A DNA stretch of 64,000 bases from CAMTWZ01 sp041749075 (GTDB lineage: Bacteria > Bacteroidota > Rhodothermia > Balneolales > HLUCCA01). Both the position numbers and the translations under genes were made by a program. Shown here piece after piece: positions 18,621-27,345 of the stretch. The DNA lies in the NCBI GenBank assembly GCA_041749075.1, contig JBGTBY010000031.1, positions 1-64,000 of the forward strand, read 5' to 3'. Positions within the stretch are counted from its first letter, which is position 1; every line of letters begins with the position of its first letter. A model generated the notes under the pieces. It was not told where the DNA came from and made no database searches. It saw only the letters and a list, made by a program, of their open reading frames with translations.

Positions 18621-20018
18621 ATGAAAAAACAAACAAACTTGATCCTGGCTCTGTTGATTGGCGTGACCTTCGTTGGTTGCGACAGTCTCCTAGAGCTGAA
18701 TCCTCAAGCATCTATCACCGATGAGATCGCATTGGAAAATGCATCCAACGTGCAAACGGCTTTGGTGGGTGCATATGCTCTGATGGGTGGAGCCGATACC
18801 TATGGAGGCAGCTATATCTACCTTTCGGAAATATTCGCTGCTCCTGGTAACGAGATCTACTTCAACGGTACGTTCATCGACCCGCGGGACGTGAATGACA
18901 AGAACATCATTACCACGAATGCTTTCGTCACTCGTTTCTGGACAACCAGTTACAACGTGATCAACCGTGCGAACAATGTGTTGACTGCCTTGGATAAGTT
19001 CGGATCGGATACGGCACGCCGTGATCGTGTAGAAGCGGAAGCCCGCTTTCTGCGCGGTGTGGCCTACTACAACCTGGTTCAACTGTTCGGAAAAGCCTAT
19101 AACGATGGTTCACCAACAACGAACCCGGGTGTTCCGATCAATCTGACACCGACCACGTCGGTAGATGCGATCGTTGAAGCACCACGGAACTCCGTATCTG
19201 AAGTCTATGCGCAAGTGATTGCGGATCTGACAGCTGCTAAAACCGCACTCGGACCTACGAACGGGTTCTATGCCAACACCTATGTGGCTAGCGCGTTCTT
19301 GGCTCGTGTTTACTTGGCGATGGCCAACTATCCACTTGCGGCAGCCGAAGCGAATCGTGTGATCGCATCTGGTAACTACTCATTGTTTGCCAATGTAGCA
19401 AGCAATTTCAGTCGTACTGCCAATGGTTCCGAGACCATCTTCGCGATGCAAGTAACGCAAACTTCAGGCTCCAACGACATGGTGGTGTTTCATTCGCCTA
19501 CACCATTTGGACGCGCCGATATTCAGGTTCTGGATCCGCACTTGGCCAACTACGAGCTGGCCGATGCGCGTCGCAACTTGTTCATCGTCACAACACGTGG
19601 TCGGATGACAACCAAGTATCATTCCACAACGGGTGATTCGAGGAATTTCAACATCAACGTGATCCGCTTGGCGGAAATGTACCTCACCCGTGCGGAAGCC
19701 AACTTCCGTATCACCGGTTCCCTTGTGGTCGGTGTTGGTGGTGTGACTCCAGAAGCCGATATCAACATGATCCGCACTCGTGCTGGACTACTACCTGCTG
19801 CGACTGTGACTTTGGCCAACATTCTTCTTGAGCGTCGCAATGAGCTCATCTTCGAAGGTGTGTTGTTCATGGACATGAAGCGCAATCAAATCGGTACAGC
19901 TGACCGTAGTGGTGGTACCCTAGCTTGGAACGCCGATCGCTTTACATTCCCGGTTCCTGATCGCGAATGCAACGTGAACGAAAACTTGGTTCAGAACCCA
20001 GGTTACGGCGACTGCTAA
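18621..20018 (+). CDS. SusD/RagB-family substrate-binding outer-membrane lipoprotein
   Basis: A 465-residue lipoprotein. The ATG at 18621 is chosen because it starts MKKQTNLILALL and leads to the lipobox FVGC; an in-frame ATG 15 nt upstream adds only five polar residues. SusD landmarks include LELNPQASIT after the Cys, the helix with RFLRGVAYYNLVQLFGKA (TPR-like binding of SusC), RLAEMYLTRAEA, a late INMIRTRAGL and ERRNELIFEG, and the C-terminal QNPGY. SusD caps its SusC partner at the cell surface and captures the cargo. The gene is directly downstream of susC and ends at a strong terminator. Confidence 0.95.
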   Translation: MKKQTNLILALLIGVTFVGCDSLLELNPQASITDEIALENASNVQTALVGAYALMGGADTYGGSYIYLSEIFAAPGNEIYFNGTFIDPRDVNDKNIITTNAFVTRFWTTSYNVINRANNVLTALDKFGSDTARRDRVEAEARFLRGVAYYNLVQLFGKAYNDGSPTTNPGVPINLTPTTSVDAIVEAPRNSVSEVYAQVIADLTAAKTALGPTNGFYANTYVASAFLARVYLAMANYPLAAAEANRVIASGNYSLFANVASNFSRTANGSETIFAMQVTQTSGSNDMVVFHSPTPFGRADIQVLDPHLANYELADARRNLFIVTTRGRMTTKYHSTTGDSRNFNINVIRLAEMYLTRAEANFRITGSLVVGVGGVTPEADINMIRTRAGLLPAATVTLANILLERRNELIFEGVLFMDMKRNQIGTADRSGGTLAWNADRFTFPVPDRECNVNENLVQNPGYGDC

Positions 20019-20042
20019 GCCGACCGAATCTGATCTAGATTC

Positions 20043-20077
20043 AAAAGCCGGTATCCTTCGGGATACCGGCTTTTTTT
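20043..20077. terminator. Bidirectional rho-independent terminator after susD
   Basis: A perfect 10-bp GC-rich stem GCCGGTATCC / GGATACCGGC closed by a TTCG tetraloop, preceded by AAAA and followed by seven Ts. It separates susD from the convergent ABC permease gene, whose stop is at 20082, and the A and T runs allow it to work in both directions. Confidence 0.95.
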
Positions 20078-20081
20078 ATGC

Positions 20082-21485
20082 TCATCCCTGCTTGAAGAGG
20101 CGCTGATACATCCCGTATTTCTGCTTCGTGTAGTCCGGATAAACACGCAAAATCAACCATCCGGCGATCATCAAAACAAAAGGCAATGCATATAGAATCC
20201 ATCCGACATAATAAATGATGCCAAGTACGACAATGGATATGGAATCCAGCAATATGATGCGGGTGGATGTGTTGTTCTTGAAACTGGCGATGTTCTGAAT
20301 GGATAGGAAATGAGCGATATGTCGCGCCTGATGCATGCTTCCGTACAATCCGATCGGAATCATGATGGCGGCCGATGCGAGGTACATCCCCGTGTATTCG
20401 ATTGTGAGAATTCCGGCCAGACCCATCGCCAACAGGGTGAATGTGAAATCGTACACCAACATGGGCCAAAGGGTCGCCCACCAAGCCCGACCCAATTCCT
20501 TCGCCCGCCCGTTTAACAATTCATGGGATATCCATGTCTCTCGGAAAAAACCGGCCAAATTGTTCTGAACATAGGTGAATGGTGTGATGGGGAGCATCAG
20601 AAATCCGGCATACAAGACGGTCCAGTGTTGTTCGTCCACGAATATGCGTCCACCCATCAGATAGCCATACAGAATGGCTAATATCTTGATGAGGGGCAAG
20701 ATCAGCACCAAAGGCCGAACGGATTTGCGACGTAAGAACAGACGTTGCTCGAAACCCAGAATCTGCCATTTTCCTTCATTTCGAGCCGTCGCGTTTTTCT
20801 TGGTCTTTGGCTGAATGATTTGCGCATCGAGATAGACATACACCACCCAGGCAACGAGCGTCCAAGCTGTGGACAGCGCGAGGCGTGTCCAAGCATCCGA
20901 TTCCAACCAAAATCCGATGAAGAAATACGCCGCCATCGTGAAGGGAAGCACCGCCCACAAGGTCAGATTGTGAAACACATCCTTCATTTCCTGTTCGATG
21001 AACAACTTGGCCGCGCGCTCGGTTAGAACGGCACCAATAAAACCAACGAGAATCGCCAATGCCGACTTGTAATCGTAATACGCGCTCATGAACCACACCG
21101 AAAAAATGAACACGAAGGTGTACAGATAGAACAGATGCAACAGATCGTGAACTGTATTGGAGATGAGCCGGAATGGACGGTTGATGGGATAGGTTTCGCG
21201 GATGAAGCGCCCCGACGGTCGATACCCCGGGAAATAATTCACAAAAATGACCATGCTCAAAACCAGCGTCTGAAGCAAGAGGTCGGCTTGGGTGAATGAG
21301 ATGTCGACACGAAACGAATCGACCATGGCATCCAGCAGATATCCATAATACGCGCCATAGGCCACCACGAAAATCAGAGCGCCGGATCGGATGATGTTCA
21401 GCCAAATAGCATCATCCCCCAAGAACATCGCCCGTAATTTCACCTTCGATAGAAATCGTACCGTTTCTCCTAATCCAGAAGCCAT
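20082..21485 (-). CDS. ABC transporter permease-like integral membrane protein
   Basis: A 467-residue hydrophobic protein with many predicted membrane segments (for example IIRSGALIFVVAYGAYYG, FLYLYTF-type helices, and several in the last 200 residues) and charged cytoplasmic loops. The ATG at 21485 (MASGLGETVRFL) is chosen; it overlaps the ATPase stop by 16 nt, and longer frames would read into the ATPase gene with hydrophilic sequence. Partnering with an ABC ATPase indicates an ABC-2-like exporter. It resembles the large permeases of Bacteroidota ABC exporters (possibly DUF5687), but I cannot confirm the family or the substrate. Confidence 0.7.
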   Translation of the reverse strand: MASGLGETVRFLSKVKLRAMFLGDDAIWLNIIRSGALIFVVAYGAYYGYLLDAMVDSFRVDISFTQADLLLQTLVLSMVIFVNYFPGYRPSGRFIRETYPINRPFRLISNTVHDLLHLFYLYTFVFIFSVWFMSAYYDYKSALAILVGFIGAVLTERAAKLFIEQEMKDVFHNLTLWAVLPFTMAAYFFIGFWLESDAWTRLALSTAWTLVAWVVYVYLDAQIIQPKTKKNATARNEGKWQILGFEQRLFLRRKSVRPLVLILPLIKILAILYGYLMGGRIFVDEQHWTVLYAGFLMLPITPFTYVQNNLAGFFRETWISHELLNGRAKELGRAWWATLWPMLVYDFTFTLLAMGLAGILTIEYTGMYLASAAIMIPIGLYGSMHQARHIAHFLSIQNIASFKNNTSTRIILLDSISIVVLGIIYYVGWILYALPFVLMIAGWLILRVYPDYTKQKYGMYQRLFKQG

Positions 21486-22225
21486 TGCAACGACTCCTGA
21501 GATTTGGGTTCCGATTTCAGAAGAGCGAATAAGGTCTTGTCGATCAACCCCGATCCGCTTTCTAAAAACGTAGGCAAGGTATCGTAAAACGCCAGCTGGC
21601 GCTGATGGATGACGGCCACGTGGCTCGCCATCTGTTCCACATAGTTCAGATTGTGCGACGACACCAAAATCGCTCGACTCGGATTCAACCACAACGACAG
21701 AAACTGAATCAATACTTGGGATGCGGCCGGATCCAGCCCCGAAAAGGGCTCATCCAAAATCAATAGATCCGGTTTATGGAGCAGGGAAATGATCATCCCC
21801 AGCTTTTTCCGCATCCCTGCCGAATAGGTGCCGCAAGGCTTAGTCAGCTCCGAGGCATCATCAAAAAAGTATTCGAACAAGGTGCGGATGCGATGCTCTC
21901 GTTCCGTTTTCGGAATCCCATATAACATGCAAGCGAATTCCAGCTGTTCTTTGCCTGTCAACTCGTCGTGGATAAGTTCTTCCTCAGGCATCACGCCGAT
22001 GCGTTTACGGATGTCGACCGTATCGGCAGGGTATCCCATACCGAACAGTCTCACATCCCCTTTGGTTTTGGGAATCAAATCCAGCAGGATGTGGATGAGG
22101 GTCGATTTTCCAGCCCCATTGTTGCCAAGCAGACCGACACAAGTGCCGGGATGGATGGTCATCGACAAGTCTTCCAAAACCTGCTTCTTTCCATAGTTTT
22201 TGTAAACGTGTGAAACCGTGACCAT
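21470..22225 (-). CDS. ABC transporter ATP-binding protein
   Basis: A 251-residue ATPase. Walker A is GNNGAGKS (34-41), the signature is YSAGMRKKL (a variant of LSGGQ), and Walker B with the catalytic Glu is LLILDEPFSGLD, followed by the switch His in SSHNLNYVE. The arrangement fits ABC-2 type exporters of the CcmA/NatA group. It is the first gene of a two-gene operon with the permease. An AAGGA sequence lies about 12 nt before the start. Substrate unknown. Confidence 0.92.
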   Translation of the reverse strand: MVTVSHVYKNYGKKQVLEDLSMTIHPGTCVGLLGNNGAGKSTLIHILLDLIPKTKGDVRLFGMGYPADTVDIRKRIGVMPEEELIHDELTGKEQLEFACMLYGIPKTEREHRIRTLFEYFFDDASELTKPCGTYSAGMRKKLGMIISLLHKPDLLILDEPFSGLDPAASQVLIQFLSLWLNPSRAILVSSHNLNYVEQMASHVAVIHQRQLAFYDTLPTFLESGSGLIDKTLFALLKSEPKSQESLQWLLD

Positions 22226-22257
22226 ACTTATTCTGATTCCTTCTTAAGTTGTCCATT

Positions 22258-22767
22258 ATGACCAAACGCTACGAAGATACCCCGCCTGTATCCACTTCCG
22301 CTAAGGATAAAACCGTGGCGGCATCCCGCATCCGCACCAATGAATTGGTGTTGCCGAATGATACCAATCCGCTTGGTAACATGATGGGAGGGCGTTTGCT
22401 GCATCTGATGGATATCTGCTCTGCGATTTCGGCACAACGGCATTGCAATCGCAGTGTGGTGACGGTCTCGGTAGACAGTGTCGAGTTCAGACATCCGATC
22501 AAACTAGGTGAAGTGGTGGTGATTGAGGGTGAAGTGACCCGTGCGTTCAAATCGTCGATGGAAGTGGCGCTTCAGGTCTGGGCCGAAAACCTGCGAGCCG
22601 GAACGCGCAAGTTGTGCACCACATCCTATTATACATTTGTGGCGGTAGACTCGGATGGAAAGCCCATTCCCGTTCCGCCGGTGATTCCGGAGACCGAGTT
22701 CGAAAAGCGTCGATATGATGAAGCCGAGAAGCGTCGCGCCGACCGCCTCTCTACTTCAAGAGCGTGA
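22258..22767 (+). CDS. Acyl-CoA thioesterase (hotdog fold, YciA/BFIT type)
   Basis: A 169-residue hotdog protein. The catalytic block is LPNDTNPLGNMMGGRLLHLMD, in which the Asn and Asp/Gly positions match acyl-CoA hydrolases of the YciA type, followed by the long beta strands SVVTVSVDSVEFRHPI and LGEVVVIEGEV. The family releases free acids from acyl-CoA in the cytoplasm. The ATG at 22258 is used; a TTG at 22249 in frame is possible. The gene is divergent from the ABC ATPase and its end overlaps the convergent protease gene by 17 nt. Confidence 0.88.
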   Translation: MTKRYEDTPPVSTSAKDKTVAASRIRTNELVLPNDTNPLGNMMGGRLLHLMDICSAISAQRHCNRSVVTVSVDSVEFRHPIKLGEVVVIEGEVTRAFKSSMEVALQVWAENLRAGTRKLCTTSYYTFVAVDSDGKPIPVPPVIPETEFEKRRYDEAEKRRADRLSTSRA

Positions 22768-25654
22768 TGATCCGAGTTACGACGACATCATCTGTGGTGA
22801 GTCGTACGACATAAGCACCCGTGGCCAGTCCCGACGCATCAAATTCAATGCGATGTTCTCCTGCCCCAAACGTTCTGTTGGCCAACTCGGTCACGTGCCT
22901 TCCTAGCATGTCGAACACATCCACCTTCACTGTTGAAAAGCGGGTGTTCGTGAATCGGATGGTCGTGCCCGGATTGAACGGGTTCGGATAATTAGGCAAC
23001 AAGGCCACTTCGGTCGGACTATCGATCCATGGCGGACCCGAAACACCGAATCCGACCGTCGATACCTCGAACACACGTTTGGCTCGCGCAGCGGCGATCT
23101 GGGCACGCAGAATGGGCAGTGTCTCCCCGAAAGCGATCACAAATCCGACAATCATCTCCTGTTGCGGCGCCAGCATGAATGATCCAGATGCTGTAGCCAT
23201 CGCCACATCCGTGTTCGAAACGCTTGTATTCATGGTACCCGCTCTCAACGACCATAATTTTTCTTGTCTGGTGTAGCCGTCTTGACTCGCATTGTTGCTC
23301 GCGAAATAGGTCCCGAAATTCAAGCTATCCACAACGCCATCATAGGCGTTATCAATCGCAAGTGCGCTGGTGATCGGTCCCAAATGAGCGATGGCGACAT
23401 ATGGATAAGTGTCCGTCTGATCCGGCGAATACGCATACAGGATGGAATCTTCGGCAGAATACGCGACCGTATTATCCTCAAAATCTCCGATATCCCAATC
23501 GGCAAACAATCCGGCACGAACATTTCGCATCAATTCGGACGAGGTGTTTCGAATGGAATATTTCACGAAAACAGAACGATTTACCGCGGCTTCCTTGAAC
23601 GCATACACTTCCTGAATCACTTCAAGTGATGGGGAAGCCGGGAAACCCGCGGATGTGAATATCGCCACGCCATCCGCATCTGAAATCAATCCAGGTTCCT
23701 TCACGGTGAAGGCCGCTTTCGGACGGAAATGGTTGTCGGATACGTTTGTGCTTCGTACCTGATTCACCATGAACACACCACGTTCGGATGTCATTGAAAT
23801 CATCAATCCGGCTTCATATAGAATGCTTTCCAGCTGCAAAAGCCCATTGGAGGTTTCCACAATAGGTTGAAATCCAATGCCACCAGATCCGGATGTCGCG
23901 CTCTCATATCCGATGGTTCCATTTGTTGCGAATGACGTCACCGCACGGTTCACATCAATCACATCGTAGAGGAAATCCTCAAAGGCGACAACCTCGAAAT
24001 CGGTATACGTTGTGCCCGTGTCGCTCATCATCAGGCGGACCGTAGGCGTTTCGGTGAAATTGAAATTTTCTTGTATGAAGATCGGGATGTCGATTTGCAC
24101 TGAACCCCCAGTTTGAATGACCCCGACTGCGATTGCCGACCCCGATCCCACTGTCATATTGTTGTTCAAGGCCACGGGTTGAATCGAAAACGATCCGCTC
24201 GTTGGTGCGCCATGATTGATGAGTGTCAATCGGATATTGCCATCTTCGCCGAAACTCAGTTTGCTTCCATCATCCGCCAAAAATCGCACATTTGTGACCT
24301 CGACGCCGGGTAATGGGGTTGTCACGGCACGGCTCGCATCCACCTTTCCTTTGCCCAGCTTAAAGGCCACATTCAGACTGTTCCCGCCATAAACCGCATT
24401 GTTGGCTGAGGATCGAATTTGTTGACGCACACGATCTGGCGACCAGCTAGGATGCTGATGCCGCACCAGGGCCGCGATTCCAGCCACAATCGGACTTGCC
24501 ATGGACGTGCCTGAGTTCAACGCATATCCATTGCCAAGAACGGTGCTCAACACACTAGTGCCACGCGCCATCACATCCAGATCAAAGCCAAATGAGGAGA
24601 AGGTGGATCGGATGTCGTTCGATTGGATGGCACCGACCGATAGCACTTCGGGATAGGATGCGGGATAAAAACTGGTCTCCGTATTCGTGTTCCCTGCCGC
24701 GCCTACAATCAGCGAACCCAGCGAATGGGCGAACGTCACCACATCTTGGCCGAATGCGGAAACATTGGTTCCACCGAAGCTGCAATTGATCACATCCGCA
24801 CCATATAGGGCGGCATAGAGGATGCCTTGATACCCATAACCGATGCTGGTAGGCTCGGCCACCGTACCGCCTACTCTCACAATCATGTACGTGCTGTTGA
24901 AGCCGGTTCCTGCGATGCCAATGCCATTATTGGTGTTGGCCGCGGCTAGCCCGCCCACATGGGTGCCGTGGTCGGAGCCGTTCGGTCTCGGATCGGCGTT
25001 CTGTTCCGGATTGTTGATCGGTCCGCTGTTCCAAAAATTCCACCCGATCGTGTCGTTCGCGATATGTGAGAAAATCGGTGATAAGGTCGCAATCAATCCC
25101 GGATTCGGATTTCGCCAGTGCTTGCCTGCCAAATCCGGATGCAAGTAATCCGTTCCGCTATCCACGATGGCGATGATGATGTCGGATGAACTTTGTGTGA
25201 CATCCCAAGCCGAAAACACACCGTGATTGGCGAAATAATCATGTCCGTTTTGGCCGATGCGCGGATCGTTCGGAATCAGTTGCGTATGCAACACATATTG
25301 AGGCTCGGCATACGCCACACCTGGAAGTTGTGCCAGTTTGGATGCCACAAACGCCGGGTCCAGATCGCTCGCATACCGGATCTCATAAGTACGCTCCAGA
25401 TCATCCGGCACATCCAATCCTTTCATCCGGCGGGACTCGCCAGGCTGTAAAACCGGTGTCATGTCCGTCATCCCATACAAACGAAGAACGGACAAAACGC
25501 GATCGCTAGGGTCGGATGACCCAGGAGTAGCCTTTCGAGCCGCATCAACCGTTTCAAATTTAAGATAGAGTCGACCAGGCACGGCTTCTTGTGCCATCAG
25601 GGGAAACGTGCCTAAACAGACACTTAGGAGTAGGAATATGCGCACAATCATCAT
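22751..25654 (-). CDS. Secreted subtilisin-like serine protease (S8) with type IX sorting domain
   Basis: A 967-residue precursor. It has a signal peptide (1-21, ending LMAQ), an inhibitor-like propeptide (about 25-125), and the S8 catalytic domain with IAIVDSGTD (Asp165), HGTHVGG (His232), oxyanion Asn322 and GTSMASP (Ser384). About 450 residues of beta-rich sequence follow. The C-terminal ~80 residues begin with LPNYPNPFNPGTTI and end in a GAYVVRLTT...LLK pattern, matching the type A C-terminal sorting domain read by the type IX secretion system. The protease is thus predicted to be exported across the outer membrane and released or surface-attached. No T9SS component genes are recognisable in the window. 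It is transcribed away from ppx. Confidence 0.93.
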   Translation of the reverse strand: MMIVRIFLLLSVCLGTFPLMAQEAVPGRLYLKFETVDAARKATPGSSDPSDRVLSVLRLYGMTDMTPVLQPGESRRMKGLDVPDDLERTYEIRYASDLDPAFVASKLAQLPGVAYAEPQYVLHTQLIPNDPRIGQNGHDYFANHGVFSAWDVTQSSSDIIIAIVDSGTDYLHPDLAGKHWRNPNPGLIATLSPIFSHIANDTIGWNFWNSGPINNPEQNADPRPNGSDHGTHVGGLAAANTNNGIGIAGTGFNSTYMIVRVGGTVAEPTSIGYGYQGILYAALYGADVINCSFGGTNVSAFGQDVVTFAHSLGSLIVGAAGNTNTETSFYPASYPEVLSVGAIQSNDIRSTFSSFGFDLDVMARGTSVLSTVLGNGYALNSGTSMASPIVAGIAALVRHQHPSWSPDRVRQQIRSSANNAVYGGNSLNVAFKLGKGKVDASRAVTTPLPGVEVTNVRFLADDGSKLSFGEDGNIRLTLINHGAPTSGSFSIQPVALNNNMTVGSGSAIAVGVIQTGGSVQIDIPIFIQENFNFTETPTVRLMMSDTGTTYTDFEVVAFEDFLYDVIDVNRAVTSFATNGTIGYESATSGSGGIGFQPIVETSNGLLQLESILYEAGLMISMTSERGVFMVNQVRSTNVSDNHFRPKAAFTVKEPGLISDADGVAIFTSAGFPASPSLEVIQEVYAFKEAAVNRSVFVKYSIRNTSSELMRNVRAGLFADWDIGDFEDNTVAYSAEDSILYAYSPDQTDTYPYVAIAHLGPITSALAIDNAYDGVVDSLNFGTYFASNNASQDGYTRQEKLWSLRAGTMNTSVSNTDVAMATASGSFMLAPQQEMIVGFVIAFGETLPILRAQIAAARAKRVFEVSTVGFGVSGPPWIDSPTEVALLPNYPNPFNPGTTIRFTNTRFSTVKVDVFDMLGRHVTELANRTFGAGEHRIEFDASGLATGAYVVRLTTDDVVVTRIITLLK

Positions 25655-25688
25655 GTATGGAATCTACCGTTAACAATTCAATTTCGAG

Positions 25689-25696
25689 TATATTTG
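25689..25696 (+). promoter_or_regulatory. Bacteroidota-type -7 element (TAnnTTTG) upstream of ppx
   Basis: TATATTTG fits the TAnnTTTG consensus used by the primary sigma factor in Bacteroidota. It lies 34 nt before the ppx ATG, giving a leader of about 25-30 nt. The -33 TTTG is not convincing (GTTAAC near 25669), so this is a moderate call. Confidence 0.45.
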
Positions 25697-25730
25697 TTCC
25701 GGACCCAATCATCACCACCTTCCACTCCGC

Positions 25731-27311
25731 ATGCTTGAAAGCCAGGAATCCATTGCCCGGACGCGTCGCATAGCGGCAATTGACCTAGGTACAAACTCGT
25801 TTCACGCCGTAATCGTTGACATTTCTCCAGACGGCCGCTATTCCACCATCGATTCATTAAAAGAAATGGTGTTGCTCGGGAAGGATGGATTGGGTCAGAG
25901 TTTGTCGGATGAGGCCATTGAGACAGGTTTGGAAGCTCTGCAAAAAATCAAAACTCTGTGCGACAGCTACAAAGTGGAAGTGATTCAGGCCTATGCCACA
26001 TCCGCCATCCGCGAAGCATCCAACGGCGGCGATTTCATCCAACGGGCGATTGATGAAGTTGGAATCAAGATTATGGCGATTCCCGGCCAAACCGAAGCGG
26101 AACTGATCGCCCTTGCGGTGCAACACGGACTGGTGTTGGGGGAGGATCCCGTATTGATCATGGATATCGGAGGCGGGAGCACGGAATTCATCATTGGAAA
26201 TCAGCGGGATGTGTTTTTTTTGGATTCAAAAAAACTCGGTGTTTCGAGGATACACAGTGAGTTTGTGACATCCGATCCGCTCAGCAAGAAAGACATCCGC
26301 CATCTCGAATCGTTTTATGTGACCAAATTGGGTGAGTTGATGGAAGCGATAGAGGAATACCCCGTTGAAACCTTGGTCGGGACGTCCGGGACCATGCAGA
26401 ACATCGCGATGATGATGGCGCATCTGAAGAAAGCGGATACATCGGCGACATTGAACGAATTTGTTTACTCTGCCGACGAATTCAAGCTGTTCTATAAGAA
26501 ATTCATGGATATGACCTCGCGTCAGCGAGCGTTGTTGCAAGGGTTGGATCCGAAGCGGGTGGATCTGGTGGTTCCGGGGATGGTGTTGTTGAATACGATC
26601 ATTACGGTGCTCGGAATCAAGAAAATCCGGACGTGTACCATGGCGATGAGGGAAGGAATTATTCTGAGGTACATCCGCCGGGAATACAAAGAACTGAAAT
26701 TGTTGGTGGAATTTCCGGATCCGCGCCGGCGAAGCATCCATGAGTTGTTGAGAAAGTGCAATTGGCACGAACAGCATTCGAGCCATGTAACCCTCCTCGC
26801 CCTGCAACTCTTCGATGCCTTGAAAGCCTGGCATCCTCTCACAACAGCGGACCGCGAACTCCTGGAATTCGCCGCGCTCACCCACGATATCGGCTACCAT
26901 ATTTCCCATCACAAACATCATAAACACGCGCTTTACATCATCCTGAACGCCGATCTGAAAGGCTTCACGCAGGACGAGATCGACATCATCGCACATGTGG
27001 CTCGTTACCACCGACGCAGCGTTCCCAAATCATCGCATAAACAATTCGACCTGCTTAGCCCGGACCAAAAACGTCGCGTACGCGCGCTTTCCGGGTTATT
27101 GCGTGTCGCCGACGGTCTCGATCGCTCCCACTTCCAAAATGTGCAAGATTTGACCGTGAGCGTCGGGGCGGCACATGTGACCTTGCTCATCAAAACCATG
27201 ATCGATCCTCAATTGGAGATCTGGGGAGCCATGCGGAAGCGCGAATTGTTCGAAAAGTTGTTCGGTCGCGAACTTCGGATCGAACGCATCGAAACGTTTG
27301 ACGCCGGGTGA
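25731..27311 (+). CDS. ppx: Exopolyphosphatase / guanosine pentaphosphatase family protein with HD domain
   Basis: A 526-residue protein. The N-terminal actin-like ATPase fold starts with AAIDLGTNSFH (15-25) and has the second phosphate motif MDIGGGSTEFI (about 143-153) and GTSGTMQNI. The C-terminal third has an HD-type metal-dependent phosphohydrolase-like domain (EQHSSHV...LTHDIGYHISHHKHHKHA). This is the two-part architecture of Ppx/GppA, which degrade polyphosphate and pppGpp in the stringent response. The two activities cannot be separated by sequence alone. It is the first gene of a plus-strand run with the AddAB-like genes, 34 nt before the next. Confidence 0.92.
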   Translation: MLESQESIARTRRIAAIDLGTNSFHAVIVDISPDGRYSTIDSLKEMVLLGKDGLGQSLSDEAIETGLEALQKIKTLCDSYKVEVIQAYATSAIREASNGGDFIQRAIDEVGIKIMAIPGQTEAELIALAVQHGLVLGEDPVLIMDIGGGSTEFIIGNQRDVFFLDSKKLGVSRIHSEFVTSDPLSKKDIRHLESFYVTKLGELMEAIEEYPVETLVGTSGTMQNIAMMMAHLKKADTSATLNEFVYSADEFKLFYKKFMDMTSRQRALLQGLDPKRVDLVVPGMVLLNTIITVLGIKKIRTCTMAMREGIILRYIRREYKELKLLVEFPDPRRRSIHELLRKCNWHEQHSSHVTLLALQLFDALKAWHPLTTADRELLEFAALTHDIGYHISHHKHHKHALYIILNADLKGFTQDEIDIIAHVARYHRRSVPKSSHKQFDLLSPDQKRRVRALSGLLRVADGLDRSHFQNVQDLTVSVGAAHVTLLIKTMIDPQLEIWGAMRKRELFEKLFGRELRIERIETFDAG

Positions 27312-27345
27312 CGCAATCTGTCACTCCTAGGATGTACTTTCTGTC

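Noticed and set aside
21486..21692. Extended N-terminus of the ABC permease
   Set aside because: The added 69 residues read the ATPase gene in another frame and are hydrophilic.
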